Shown one piece after another: positions 54,182 to 63,517 of a stretch of 64,000 nt of DNA (its first letter is position 1; each line of letters starts with the position of its first letter). The position numbers were made by a program, and so were the translations under genes. The stretch lies in contig CADASN010000009.1 of NCBI GenBank assembly GCA_902790635.1, positions 1-64,000 on the forward strand, in the 5' to 3' direction. The notes under the pieces were generated by a model. The model was not told where the DNA came from. It searched no databases and saw only the letters and a program-made list of their open reading frames with translations. Source of the DNA: an uncultured Bacteroidia bacterium (GTDB lineage Bacteria; Bacteroidota; Bacteroidia; Bacteroidales; UBA932).

Positions 54182-54967
54182 ATGAAGAAAGCTGTCCGAT
54201 ATTCCATCGCCCTCGCGCTGGTCCTCCTGTTCTTCTTCGGGATGGGTTCCCTCTACCGCCATGTCCGGCAGGAGCGGGCCCAGGCCGTCTGCGGCACGCT
54301 GCAGGTCCATTTCACGGACAGCCTGCAGTTCGTCAGCGAACAGGATATCCGGGAGTATCTCGACACCAACTACGGCGCCTACATCGGAGCACGGCTGGAC
54401 AGCGTGCAGCTCAGCCGGATCGAAGACATCCTCGAGAACCGCAGCGCCGTGATGAACTGCGAGGCCTGGACGACCGACGACGGCACCCTGCACCTGGACA
54501 TCACGCAGCGGGCGCCCGTCCTGCGCTTCCAGAACGGGGAGCGAGGCTTCTACGTGGATGAGCGGGGCTACATCTTCCCGCTCCACAAGACTTTCTCGGT
54601 GGACGTCCCCATGGTCGAGGGCGCCATCCCCGTGGAAGTTCCGGACGGCTACAAAGGGGAAGCGCCCGACGAGGCCGCCCGCGCCTGGATCGCCGGCGTG
54701 CTGGCGATGCACCGCTATATCTCGGGTTCGCGCTCCTGGCAGCGCAGCATCAAGCACATCCGCGTCCGGCCGGACGGCGACCTGCTCCTCACCCTCGACG
54801 GGCGCAGCGAAGAGTTCATCGTCGGCCAGCCGGAGAACATCCCCGACAAGCTGATGCGCATCGACCGTTACCTGGGCTACATCGCCCCGTCCAAAGCCGA
54901 GGGATACTACAGAACCGTGAACGTAAAATACAATCAACAAATCATATGCAGGCAGAAAGATACATAG
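54182..54967 (+). CDS. ftsQ: Cell division protein FtsQ-like
   Basis: A 261-residue bitopic membrane protein between murC and ftsA. Short cytoplasmic N-tail, one span (about 8-24), a POTRA-like domain (LQVHFTDSLQFVSEQDIREYL, about 38-105) and a beta-rich C-terminal domain. FtsQ links early and late divisome proteins in the periplasm. Sequence conservation is low, as usual in Bacteroidota, so the name rests on order and architecture. It overlaps ftsA by 22 bases. Confidence 0.87.
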   Translation: MKKAVRYSIALALVLLFFFGMGSLYRHVRQERAQAVCGTLQVHFTDSLQFVSEQDIREYLDTNYGAYIGARLDSVQLSRIEDILENRSAVMNCEAWTTDDGTLHLDITQRAPVLRFQNGERGFYVDERGYIFPLHKTFSVDVPMVEGAIPVEVPDGYKGEAPDEAARAWIAGVLAMHRYISGSRSWQRSIKHIRVRPDGDLLLTLDGRSEEFIVGQPENIPDKLMRIDRYLGYIAPSKAEGYYRTVNVKYNQQIICRQKDT

Positions 54968-56412
54968 CAGCAGCCGACCTTGGCTCCTCCAAGATTGCCC
55001 TGAGCGTAGCCAAGATCGAGGGAGATGACATCCAGATCATCTACTACAAGGAGACTCCGTCCGACGGAATCCGCTACAGCTGCGTCTTCAACCCGAAGCG
55101 CGCGGCCGTCCCCCTTCGCAACGCCATCCGAGAGGCGGAAGAAGAACTCAACATCAAGATCCTCCAGGTGGTGGTCGGCCTGCCCCGTTACAACGTGCGG
55201 CAGGAGATCGCCAGCGCCCGGATGGAGCGCAGCGATCCCTCTTCCTGCATCACCAAGGAAGAGGTCAACACGCTCAAGAGCATCGCCATCGACTCCTACC
55301 CGCTCAGCGACGACGCCAAGGAGGAGATCTACGGCGCCGTGGCCCAGTCCTTCTCCGCGGACGAGGAGCTCGTCTGCGCGAGTGAGAACGACGTCGTGGG
55401 TGTCACCGCCGACGCCCTCGAAGGCAATTTCAAGGTCTTCGTCGGGGCCCAGAAGGCGGTGAGCAACATCGACATCATGCTCAACGACACCGGCGTGGCC
55501 CCCGCCCGCAAACTCTTCCTGCCCAATGCGGTCGCCAAGGCCGTCCTCACCGACGGGGAGAAGGAGAACGGCGTGGCGCTGGTCGAGATCGGCGCCGGCG
55601 TGACCTCGCTCACCATCTACCGGGGCAAGATCCTCCGCCACTACTCCTCCATCCCCTTCGCCGGCCGCGTCATCACCACGGACATCAAGTACGAATGCGG
55701 CTTCAACGAAGCCCTGGCGGAGAACATCAAGCTTGCCTTCGGCGCCTGCATGCCCGACAAGCTGCAGTCACTCAGCGAGAAAGTCATCCAGATCAACGAT
55801 GACGAGAACGGCTCCTACGAGCAGCTTCCCGTCAAGTACCTCTCCGAGATCATCACCTGCCGCGTCCGCGAGATCGTCGACGCCGTCCTCTTCCAGATCC
55901 AGGACAGCGGCTACGCCGACAAGCTCCGCAACGGCATCGTGCTCACCGGCGGCGGCGCAAACCTGGTCAACATCGCCAACCTCATCAAGGAGATGTCCGG
56001 CTATACCGTGCGCATCGGCTATCCGCGCAGCCAGGCTTTCAGCGCCGTGGGCTGCTCGGGCGTTGGCGAGACCAGCGCCGTGGCCACGATCGGCATGATC
56101 CTCGAGGCGGGGAAGGACTTCCGCCTCAACTGCATCGAAGACGCCGACAAGCCGGCCGCCCCGGCAGTTGACGCACAGCAGAGTCCGGAGCAGCCCGCCG
56201 GGCAGGAGGAAAGCACCCAGACCAACCTGTTCTCCGCTGATCCCAGCTACGACACCGAGGTGATCACGCCCCGCCGGGGCAATCAGCCCGCCCGGCCTCC
56301 GAAGGAGCACAAGCTGGTCAAGTGGATCCGCCAGCAGACCAAGAAGATGGGAGAAGCCGCCGAAGGTGCCTTCGACAGCACGGTCGGCAGCCTGTTCGAT
56401 GACATGAAATAA
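54946..56412 (+). CDS. ftsA: Cell division protein FtsA
   Basis: A 488-residue actin-like ATPase that tethers FtsZ to the membrane. Phosphate loops AAADLGSSKIALSV (about 6-19) and LVEIGAGVTSLTIY (about 210-223), adenosine motif IVLTGGGANLVNI (about 331-343). A variable linker (about 400-465) leads to a C-terminal amphipathic helix (KLVKWIRQQTKKMGEAAEGAF), which is the membrane-targeting sequence. Normal for Bacteroidota in length and end. Confidence 0.95.
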   Translation: MQAERYIAAADLGSSKIALSVAKIEGDDIQIIYYKETPSDGIRYSCVFNPKRAAVPLRNAIREAEEELNIKILQVVVGLPRYNVRQEIASARMERSDPSSCITKEEVNTLKSIAIDSYPLSDDAKEEIYGAVAQSFSADEELVCASENDVVGVTADALEGNFKVFVGAQKAVSNIDIMLNDTGVAPARKLFLPNAVAKAVLTDGEKENGVALVEIGAGVTSLTIYRGKILRHYSSIPFAGRVITTDIKYECGFNEALAENIKLAFGACMPDKLQSLSEKVIQINDDENGSYEQLPVKYLSEIITCRVREIVDAVLFQIQDSGYADKLRNGIVLTGGGANLVNIANLIKEMSGYTVRIGYPRSQAFSAVGCSGVGETSAVATIGMILEAGKDFRLNCIEDADKPAAPAVDAQQSPEQPAGQEESTQTNLFSADPSYDTEVITPRRGNQPARPPKEHKLVKWIRQQTKKMGEAAEGAFDSTVGSLFDDMK

Positions 56413-56426
56413 AAAAACGAAGCATT

Positions 56427-57674
56427 ATGATAGACGACACCATGATCGATGCGATCGCCCCGATGGACTGGGCGACCTCCGACGAAATCATCAAGGTCCT
56501 CGGCGTGGGCGGAGGCGGCTGCAATGCCGTCAACTACATGTACACCCGGGGGATCACCGGATGCAGTTTCGTGGTTTGCAACACGGACTCGCAGGCACTC
56601 AAGGGCAGTCCGGTTCCGGTCAAGATCCAGATGGGCCGCGGCCTCGGGGCCGGGACCAACCCGATCAACGGCCGCAACGCCGCGCTCGAGAGCCAGGACC
56701 AGATCGAAAAGATCGTCCTGGACACGCACACCAAGATGCTCTTCATCACCGCCGGCATGGGCGGCGGCACCGGCACGGGCGCCGCGCCGGTCATCGCCAA
56801 GATGGCCAAGGACCGCGGCATCCTCACCGTAGCCGTGGTGACCCTCCCCTTCCTCAACGAAGGCAACGAGGCGCTCTCCCGCGCCATCGACGGCATCCAC
56901 GAGCTCGAGAAGAACGTGGACAGCCTGCTGATGATCAACAACGAGAAACTCCACGAATACTACGGCAACCAGCTCATCCAGGATGCCTTCCCGCAGGCGG
57001 ACGAGGTGCTCGCCACGGCCGTGCGCGGCATCGTGGAGATCATCAAGAAGCCGGGCTATATCAACGTGGACTTCAAGGACGTGGAGACGATGATGAAGAA
57101 CAGCGGCATGGCCCTGATGGGCTGCGGCGTCGGATCCGGCAAGGAACGTATCGAGCAGGCCGTAAAGGCCGCGTTCGAGTCCCCGCTCCTCAACGATTTC
57201 GACCTCAAGTCCGCCAAGAAGGTCCTCGTCAACATCACCTGCGGCCACAACGACCAGGGCCTGACGATGGACGACCTCAACGAGATCAACAAGAAGATCG
57301 ACGAATACACCGGCCGGGCCAACAACTTCAAGCGCGGCCTGATCTGGGACGACGACCCCGAGATCGGCGACTCCATCCGCATCACTTCCATCGTGACGGG
57401 ACTGCGCTTCTCCGATGTCATCGGACCCGCCAAGGACATGGGCAACTACATCATGATCAGCCGGAACTTCGTCTACAACAAGGCAGCTGCCGCGCGCGGG
57501 GAAGGCATTCCCCTCTACGAGGACGCCGGCTCCCAGCAGATCGGCTTCAACACCAAGAGCAACGTACGCACCTTCCGCTTCGATCCCGACGAGAAGCCGG
57601 CCCTGATCGTGGCCAAGGGCGAACGCCTGGCCGAACTGGAGAACGTTCCCGCCATCCGGAGGACCCAGGTATGA
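56427..57674 (+). CDS. ftsZ: Cell division protein FtsZ
   Basis: A 415-residue tubulin-like GTPase that forms the division ring. GTP-binding blocks GVGGGGCNAVNYMY (about 30-43) and the tubulin signature GMGGGTGTGAAPV (about 110-122), with the T7 catalytic segment further on. After the core (about residue 335) a linker of about 70 residues leads to the short C-terminal peptide VPAIRRTQV, the docking site for FtsA. Its stop codon overlaps the gltX start as ATGA, an unusual junction. Confidence 0.97.
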   Translation: MIDDTMIDAIAPMDWATSDEIIKVLGVGGGGCNAVNYMYTRGITGCSFVVCNTDSQALKGSPVPVKIQMGRGLGAGTNPINGRNAALESQDQIEKIVLDTHTKMLFITAGMGGGTGTGAAPVIAKMAKDRGILTVAVVTLPFLNEGNEALSRAIDGIHELEKNVDSLLMINNEKLHEYYGNQLIQDAFPQADEVLATAVRGIVEIIKKPGYINVDFKDVETMMKNSGMALMGCGVGSGKERIEQAVKAAFESPLLNDFDLKSAKKVLVNITCGHNDQGLTMDDLNEINKKIDEYTGRANNFKRGLIWDDDPEIGDSIRITSIVTGLRFSDVIGPAKDMGNYIMISRNFVYNKAAAARGEGIPLYEDAGSQQIGFNTKSNVRTFRFDPDEKPALIVAKGERLAELENVPAIRRTQV

Positions 57675-59302
57675 GACCGACCCGCGTAAGATTCGCCCCG
57701 TCTCCGACCGGGCCGCTGCACATGGGCGGCGTACGCACCGCCCTCTACAACTATCTCTACGCCAAGCAGCACGGGGGGACCTTCATCCTCCGCATCGAAG
57801 ATACGGACTCCAACCGCTTCGTGCCCGGAGCCGAGCAGTACATCATCGAGGCGCTGCGCTGGTGCGGCATCTACCCCGACGAGGGCGTGGACGCCGCGGG
57901 GAAGGTCGTGGAGGAAGCCTCCGAAGCGCATCCCCACGCTCCCTACCGCCAGAGCCAGCGGCGCATCATCTACCGCAATTACGCCGAGCAGCTGGTCGCC
58001 TCCGGCCATGCCTACTACGCCTTCGACACGGCCGAAGAGCTGGAGAAAGCGCGCGCCGATGCCGAGGCGGAGGGCCAGACCTTCATCTACGGACAGGACA
58101 CCCGCGGCAGCCTGCGCAACTCGCTGACCCTGCCGGAAGACGAAGTCAAACGCCTGCTGGAAGAGCGCAGCGACTGGACCATCCGTTTCCGGATGCCCGA
58201 GAGCCGCATCGTCGCCATGGACGACCTGATCCGCGGACACATCGAAGTGGACACCGCCACCCTGGACGACAAGGTCCTCTGGAAACGGGCCGACGAACTC
58301 CCGACCTACCACCTCGCCAACATCGTGGACGACCACTTGATGGAGATCACCGAGGTCATCCGCGGCGAAGAGTGGCTGCCGTCCCTGCCGCTCCACTACC
58401 TCCTGTACGAGGCCTTCGGCTGGCAGGGCAGCCAGCCGCGTTTCGCCCACCTCCCGCTGCTGCTCAAGCCGGTCGGCAACGGCAAGCTGAGCAAACGCGA
58501 CGGTGACAAGATGGGCTTTCCCGTCTTCCCGCTCCGCTGGACTTCGCCCACGACGGGAGAGACCTCCCGCGGCTACCGCGAGGATGGGTATTTCCCGGAC
58601 GCTTTCGTCAACCTGCTGGCCATGCTGGGCTGGAATCCCGGGACGGAGCAGGAGATCTTCTCCCTGCCCGAGCTCGTGGAGGCATTTTCCCTGGACAAAG
58701 TCGGCAAAGCCGGCGCGAAATTCAACCCCGACAAGGCGAAATGGTTCAACCGCGAATACCTGCGTATGCGCTCCGACAGCGAGCTGGCTTCCCTCTTCCT
58801 GCCCATCCTGGCGGAGAAAGGCATTGACGCCGCTCCCACGTTCGTGGAGCGGGTCGTGAGCCTGACCAAGGAGCGCGCTACCTTCGTGCAGGATTTCTGG
58901 ACCATCGCGTCCTACCTGTTCATCGCGCCGAAGGATTTCGCGCGGTACGGCGTCAAGGCAGGCGCGGCTTCCGAGAAACCGGCCGACCCCGCCCGGCCCG
59001 CCGATCCCCGCGCCAAGGTCTGGGACGACGCGGCTACGGCCCCCTTCCTGGCCAAGGATGTGGACAAATTCTACAAACCGGAGATCTATGCCGCAGCCCT
59101 GGAGGCGATGGAAAACGCGGACGCGGACACGCTCGAAGAGTATATCCGTTCGCACGACATGCCGGTCGGCAAAGTGATGAACTGCATCCGCCTGGCGCTC
59201 AGCGGCGCCTCCAGCGGCCTCGGGATCGCTGACATCCTCGGCTTCATCGGCATGGACGAGGGCCTCGCCCGGATGCATTACATCAAAACAGTTCTCGGTT
59301 AG
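57671..59302 (+). CDS. gltX: Glutamate--tRNA ligase
   Basis: A 543-residue class I aminoacyl-tRNA synthetase charging tRNA-Glu. HIGH-type motif is HMGG in FAPSPTGPLHMGGVRTALYN; the KMSKS-type motif is KLSKRDG (about 276). The insertion after it (GFPVFPLRW) and the extended C-terminal anticodon domain with a Pro/Ala/Asp-rich linker (about 435-450) make it longer than E. coli GltX (471) but normal for Bacteroidota (about 500-540). The start is the ATG overlapping the ftsZ stop; a much longer frame upstream runs out of phase through ftsZ and is not real. It ends the dcw transcription unit. Confidence 0.96.
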   Translation: MRPTRVRFAPSPTGPLHMGGVRTALYNYLYAKQHGGTFILRIEDTDSNRFVPGAEQYIIEALRWCGIYPDEGVDAAGKVVEEASEAHPHAPYRQSQRRIIYRNYAEQLVASGHAYYAFDTAEELEKARADAEAEGQTFIYGQDTRGSLRNSLTLPEDEVKRLLEERSDWTIRFRMPESRIVAMDDLIRGHIEVDTATLDDKVLWKRADELPTYHLANIVDDHLMEITEVIRGEEWLPSLPLHYLLYEAFGWQGSQPRFAHLPLLLKPVGNGKLSKRDGDKMGFPVFPLRWTSPTTGETSRGYREDGYFPDAFVNLLAMLGWNPGTEQEIFSLPELVEAFSLDKVGKAGAKFNPDKAKWFNREYLRMRSDSELASLFLPILAEKGIDAAPTFVERVVSLTKERATFVQDFWTIASYLFIAPKDFARYGVKAGAASEKPADPARPADPRAKVWDDAATAPFLAKDVDKFYKPEIYAAALEAMENADADTLEEYIRSHDMPVGKVMNCIRLALSGASSGLGIADILGFIGMDEGLARMHYIKTVLG

Positions 59303-59306
59303 CCCA

Positions 59307-59385
59307 GGCATCAACGGCCTTACCCCCAGCGGGCAGAAAAAACAGCTTTCGCTAAATGCCCGCTGGGGGTAAGCCGTTGCCTGCC
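59307..59385. repeat. Long inverted repeat between gltX and truB
   Basis: Arms of 29 bases (59307-59335 and 59357-59385) pair perfectly over the inner 16 bases and imperfectly outside, around a 21-base loop. It sits between two convergent genes and may stop transcription from both sides, though no T-tract follows either arm. Confidence 0.7.
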
Positions 59386-59400
59386 GGACCTGCTTTTCCG

Positions 59401-60234
59401 TCATGCCCGACCTGATCGGGCATCTCCGAAGGCAAGTAATACTTCTTCCAGGGAAACGGCGTCTTCGATCCCGAAGCCGCCGTTTTTCGTACGGCGCAGC
59501 GAGCTCAGGAAGGCCCCGCTGCCGAGGGCTTCACCCAGGTCGCGCGCCAGGGCGCGGATGTAAGTTCCTTTGCTGCAGGCCACGCGGATCCGGGCCGTGG
59601 GCAGCACCAGCCCCTCCACCGACGCCACGCGGATCCGGCCCGTGCCGTCGTCCCGGAAATCCTGCTGCAGCGTGTCGCTCCAGGAGAGCAGTTCCAGCTC
59701 GGAGATGGTGATGCGGTTGGACTGCAGGAGGTCGCCGGGATCAAAGGGCCGGCCCGCGCGCTGTGCCTCGCGCAGCAGCCGCCGGGCCGTCTCGTAGGCC
59801 CGTACGCCGTCCACCGATTTCGCGCTGAACAGCGGCGCGACCTGGTCCTGCTCGCCGACGAAACCCGGCAGGACTGCGCGCAGGGCCGCTTCGCTGACCC
59901 CGTCCAGGGGACAGCGGCGGTCGATCTCCTTCTCCAGGTCGTAGGATGGGGTCGTAGCGCCAAAACTGACGCCGGCGATGTATTCTTTCGGGGAGCCTTG
60001 CAAAGCCTCGGCCCGCCGGGTGGCAGGGCCGATGCAGACCAGCAGGATGCCGGTCGCGAGGGGATCGAGCGTCCCCGCGTGGCCGACTTTGAGGTTCTTC
60101 TTGCCGAAGTGGCGGATGGCCGCGTACTTGATCTTGCGGATCACGTCCGCGGAGGTCCAGCGGTACGGCTTGTCCACCGGCAGGACGATCCCGTCCGGGT
60201 AGTCCTCGATGCTATGGCTGAACGATCTTGCCAA
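59401..60234 (-). CDS. truB: tRNA pseudouridine(55) synthase TruB
   Basis: A 277-residue enzyme that makes pseudouridine 55 in the tRNA T-loop. The catalytic motif is VGHAGTLDPLATGIL (Asp in TLDP, about residue 57). KPYRWTSADVIRKIK near the N-terminus and CSKGTYIRALARDLGE near residue 220 are also typical. It begins inside the end of rpiB (23-base overlap), so translation is coupled. A small 8-bp palindrome lies in its last codons (59403-59423). Confidence 0.95.
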   Translation of the reverse strand: MARSFSHSIEDYPDGIVLPVDKPYRWTSADVIRKIKYAAIRHFGKKNLKVGHAGTLDPLATGILLVCIGPATRRAEALQGSPKEYIAGVSFGATTPSYDLEKEIDRRCPLDGVSEAALRAVLPGFVGEQDQVAPLFSAKSVDGVRAYETARRLLREAQRAGRPFDPGDLLQSNRITISELELLSWSDTLQQDFRDDGTGRIRVASVEGLVLPTARIRVACSKGTYIRALARDLGEALGSGAFLSSLRRTKNGGFGIEDAVSLEEVLLAFGDARSGRA

Positions 60235-60643
60235 TTCTTCTCTGGTGCCTGCCGCCGGCGAACGCCGTGAGCAGCCAGGTCCGCACCATCATCACCGCCA
60301 TCCGGTAGGAGACGAAACGGGCCGGCATCACGAGGACGTTGGCGTTGTTGTGTTCCTTGACCAGGCGGGCGACTTCCTGGTTCCATGCCAGGCCCGCCCG
60401 GATCCCTTTGTGGTGGTTGAGCGCAAGGGCCATCCCATTGCCGGTGCCGCAGAGCGCGATCCCGGCGTCCAGGTCCCCCGCCTCGATGGCGGACGCCATC
60501 GGATGGGCGAAATCCGGATAGTCACAACTCTCCGGGCTGTCGGTGCCGAAATTGACGACTTCGTAGCCTTTGCCCAGCAGATAGGCGATCAGCCGGGACT
60601 TGTATTCCAGACCTGTATGGTCGCTGCAGATTCCGATTCTCAT
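60212..60643 (-). CDS. rpiB: Ribose-5-phosphate isomerase B (RpiB/LacB family)
   Basis: A 143-residue isomerase interconverting ribose 5-phosphate and ribulose 5-phosphate. Marks are IGICSDHTGLEYKSRL at the N-terminus (Asp-His for ring opening; E. coli has DHAG), VVNFGTDSPESCDYPDFA, and ALCGTGNGMALALNH, whose Cys is the catalytic base. It ends RRIGKIVQP. The start MRIGICSD was chosen because it lies 4 bases after a -7 box; the upstream frame would begin before the promoter. It is the first gene of a pair with truB. Confidence 0.93.
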   Translation of the reverse strand: MRIGICSDHTGLEYKSRLIAYLLGKGYEVVNFGTDSPESCDYPDFAHPMASAIEAGDLDAGIALCGTGNGMALALNHHKGIRAGLAWNQEVARLVKEHNNANVLVMPARFVSYRMAVMMVRTWLLTAFAGGRHQRRIGKIVQP

Positions 60644-60647
60644 AGTA

Positions 60648-60655
60648 CAAAGATA
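60648..60655 (-). promoter_or_regulatory. -7 box of rpiB promoter (leaderless arrangement)
   Basis: Minus-strand TATCTTTG ends 4 bases before the rpiB ATG. Confidence 0.6.
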
Positions 60656-60728
60656 AGCATTCTTTCGGGCCCCTCCTTCAAAATTTGTTTCTTTGTCTTT
60701 CAAAATTTTTTATTTCATGGAAAAACCG

Positions 60729-60736
60729 TATCTTTG
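60729..60736 (+). promoter_or_regulatory. -7 box of the GH28 gene
   Basis: TATCTTTG, 23 bases before the chosen ATG; it supports that start over an upstream one that would lie before the promoter. Confidence 0.55.
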
Positions 60737-60759
60737 AGGTTGACCAAATCTATCCACCA

Positions 60760-62298
60760 ATGAAACATAACCAAATTCTGTTCCCGGTCTTGGTTGCGGC
60801 CTGTGCAGCCCTCCTGGCTGCCTGTACCCCGAAGGGAGGCGATGAATTCGCCTATCTCTACAAGGATCTTCCCTTCGAGATGCCCCGGGTCGCACGTCCC
60901 GCCATCCCCGCGTATACCGTAGACCTTTCCGATTTCGGCGCAGTCGGCGACGGAGTCACCCTCAATACCGAGGCTTTCGCCCAGGCGATGAAGCACCTCG
61001 CCGATAAGGGCGGCGGGCACCTCAACGTCCCCGCCGGCCTGTGGCTCACCGGTCCCATTGAGATCCTGAGCCGCTGCGACCTCCACCTCACGGACAACGC
61101 CGTCATCATTTTCTCGCCCGAGCGCTCCCTGTATCCGATCATCAGCACCGTCTTCGAAGGGCTGGACACGCGCCGCTGCGAGTCCCCCATCCATGCTGAC
61201 GGCGCGAAGGACATCTCCATCACCGGCACCGGCGTGATCGACGGCAACGGCGATGCCTGGCGCATGGTCAAGAAGAGCAAGATGGCCGAAGGCGAATGGG
61301 CCCGGCTGCTCGCGTCCGGCGGCGTCCTCAGCGAGGACGGCAAGACCTGGTACCCCGACGAGGGCTTCCTCAAGGCCACCCGCATGAGCAACATGAACGT
61401 CCCCCGCGGCGACCTGTCCGATGCCGAATGGGACGAGATCAAGAGCTTCCTGCGCCCGAACCTCGTCCAGATCCGCAACTGCGAGAATGTCCTGCTCGAA
61501 GGTGTGACCTTCCAGAACTCCCCCTGCTGGAACGTCCATCCCCTCCTCTGCAAGAACTTGATAGTCAACAAAGTCAATATCCGCAACCCCTGGTATTCGC
61601 AGAACGGCGACGCCATCGACGTGGACAGCTGTGAGAACGTCCTGATCGTCAACTCCTCCTTCGACGCCGGAGACGACGGCATCTGCATCAAGTCCGGCAA
61701 GGACGCCGACGGCCGCCGCCGCGCCCGTCCCTGCAAGAACCTCATCGTCGACAACTGCATCGTCTATCACGGCCACGGCGGCTTCACCGTCGGCTCCGAG
61801 ATGAGCGGCGGCGTGGAGAACATCAAGGTGTCCAACTGCCGCTTCCTCGGCACGGACGTCGGCCTGCGCTTCAAGAGCACCCGCGGCCGCGGCGGCGTGG
61901 TACGCAACATCCACATTGACAACATCTACATGAAGGACATCCTCGCCGAAGGCGTTCTCTTCGACCTCTTCTATGGCGGCAAATCCGCCGTGGACGCCGC
62001 TGCTGACGGCAGCCCGATTATCGAAGAACCCGCCCGTCCCGTGGACGAGACCACCCCGGCCTTCCGCGACATCTACATCAACGACGTCTATTGCAACGGC
62101 GCCGCCCGCGCCATGTTCTTCAACGGCCTCCCCGAGATGCCCGTCACCAACATCAACATCACCAACTGCACCATCACCGCCCACACGGGCATCGACCTGC
62201 GCAACTCCGAGGACATCACCTTCAAGAACGTCCAGTGCTTCCCCGAGGAGGGCGCGCCCATCAACACATACAAAGTCAAAAACTTCACCAACGAATAG
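60760..62298 (+). CDS. Glycoside hydrolase family 28 (polygalacturonase-like) lipoprotein
   Basis: A 512-residue right-handed beta-helix enzyme. Lipobox LLAAC (Cys22) predicts a lipoprotein. GH28 residues appear in order: NGDAIDVD (where classical enzymes have NTD), DAGDDGICIKSG (the DD pair), YHGHGGFTVGSEMSGG (GHG) and LRFKST (RIK site). It probably trims galacturonate residues from pectin or rhamnogalacturonan oligosaccharides, exo type being common for this size. It precedes a GH105 gene by 5 bases. Confidence 0.93.
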   Translation: MKHNQILFPVLVAACAALLAACTPKGGDEFAYLYKDLPFEMPRVARPAIPAYTVDLSDFGAVGDGVTLNTEAFAQAMKHLADKGGGHLNVPAGLWLTGPIEILSRCDLHLTDNAVIIFSPERSLYPIISTVFEGLDTRRCESPIHADGAKDISITGTGVIDGNGDAWRMVKKSKMAEGEWARLLASGGVLSEDGKTWYPDEGFLKATRMSNMNVPRGDLSDAEWDEIKSFLRPNLVQIRNCENVLLEGVTFQNSPCWNVHPLLCKNLIVNKVNIRNPWYSQNGDAIDVDSCENVLIVNSSFDAGDDGICIKSGKDADGRRRARPCKNLIVDNCIVYHGHGGFTVGSEMSGGVENIKVSNCRFLGTDVGLRFKSTRGRGGVVRNIHIDNIYMKDILAEGVLFDLFYGGKSAVDAAADGSPIIEEPARPVDETTPAFRDIYINDVYCNGAARAMFFNGLPEMPVTNINITNCTITAHTGIDLRNSEDITFKNVQCFPEEGAPINTYKVKNFTNE

Positions 62299-62303
62299 TC
62301 CCT

Positions 62304-63491
62304 ATGAAAAAGATATTTACCGCCATCCTTGCACTCGCCGCGCTCGTGTCCTGCGGCAAGAAAGCCGAACCGCTCTCGGAGCAGATGGTCCACTCCCAGA
62401 TGTCCCGCTGCGGTGACGCCACCTATCTCGACTACACCGACGGCCGCCTCAAGTGGAACTACACACCCGGCCTGGAGCTCCGCTCCTTCCTGGATGTCTA
62501 TGAAGCCTACGGCGACCAGGCCATCTACGACTTCGTCTATAAATGGTACGACGGCATCGTCAACGAAGACGGCACGATCCAGGGCTATTCCGTCGACAAA
62601 TACAGCACCGACCTGATCTGCCCCGGCAAGTCGCTTTTCTATTTCTATGACAAGACGGGCAACGAGAAGTACCGCAAGGCCATCGAACTGGTCAAGAGCC
62701 AGATCGACGGGCAGCCGCGCACGAATGCCGGTGCCTTCTGGCACAAGCAGGTCTATCCCAACCAGGTCTGGCTCGACGGCGTCTATATGGCGGAGCCCTT
62801 CTACGTGGAGTATGCTACCCGCTACATGGACGGAGCGGCCCGCATCGAAGCCTACGATGACATCGTCAACGAGTTCGTTGTAGCGGCCGAGAAGACCTAC
62901 GATCCGGCCACCCAGCTTTACCGCCATGCCTGGGACGAGTCCGAGAGCATGTTCTGGTGCGACCCCGCCACCCACGGCCAGTCTTTCCACTGCTGGGGCC
63001 GCGCCCTCGGCTGGTACTGCATGGCCCTGGTGGATGTGCTTGACTGGCTGCCTGAGGACTATGCCCCCCGGCAGAAACTGATCGACATCCTGCGCAAGAT
63101 CTGCGCCGAGCTTCCCAAGTGGGCCGACGAGAAGACCGGTGTCTGGTATCAGGTCCTGGACCAGCCCGGACGCGAAGGCAACTACCTCGAATCCACCTGC
63201 TCCGCGATGTTCAGCTTTACCTTCCTGAAGGGCGTGCGCATGGGCTACCTCGACGCGGACCTGCTTCCTTACGCCAAGAAGCTCTATGAGGACGTCGTGC
63301 GCGAATTCATATCCACCGACGACCAGGGCCGCATCAGCATCGAGAAATGCTGCTCCGTCGGCGGCCTGGGCGGCTCCTCCAACCGCATGGGCGACTTCGC
63401 CTACTACCTCAGCGAGCCCATCCGCCCCAACGACTCCAAGGGCGTCGGCCCCTTCATCTGGGCCTCCCTCGAAATGGAACGACTGAAATAA
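62304..63491 (+). CDS. Glycoside hydrolase family 105 (unsaturated rhamnogalacturonyl hydrolase) lipoprotein
   Basis: A 395-residue (alpha/alpha)6-barrel protein with lipobox LVSC (about residue 17). Family marks are VWLDGVYMAEPFY (the catalytic Asp, aligned with Asp143 of YteR) and SFHCWGRALGWY (HFWGRANGW type). GH105 enzymes remove the unsaturated uronic acid left by pectate or rhamnogalacturonan lyases. This fits the pectate lyase at 40 kb and the GH28 before it. The start is the ATG of MKKIFTAIL; the longer frame runs out of phase through the GH28 gene. Confidence 0.92.
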   Translation: MKKIFTAILALAALVSCGKKAEPLSEQMVHSQMSRCGDATYLDYTDGRLKWNYTPGLELRSFLDVYEAYGDQAIYDFVYKWYDGIVNEDGTIQGYSVDKYSTDLICPGKSLFYFYDKTGNEKYRKAIELVKSQIDGQPRTNAGAFWHKQVYPNQVWLDGVYMAEPFYVEYATRYMDGAARIEAYDDIVNEFVVAAEKTYDPATQLYRHAWDESESMFWCDPATHGQSFHCWGRALGWYCMALVDVLDWLPEDYAPRQKLIDILRKICAELPKWADEKTGVWYQVLDQPGREGNYLESTCSAMFSFTFLKGVRMGYLDADLLPYAKKLYEDVVREFISTDDQGRISIEKCCSVGGLGGSSNRMGDFAYYLSEPIRPNDSKGVGPFIWASLEMERLK

Positions 63492-63517
63492 CAATCATAT
63501 AACAATCATCAACACTT

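Noticed and set aside
56561-57670. Long N-terminal extension of gltX through ftsZ
   Set aside because: The extension is out-of-phase ftsZ sequence, rich in Arg/Gln/His/Pro; the synthetase begins at the ATG overlapping the ftsZ stop.
59403-59423. 8-bp palindrome at the end of truB as a terminator
   Set aside because: It lies within the last codons of truB and no T-tract follows on the minus strand.
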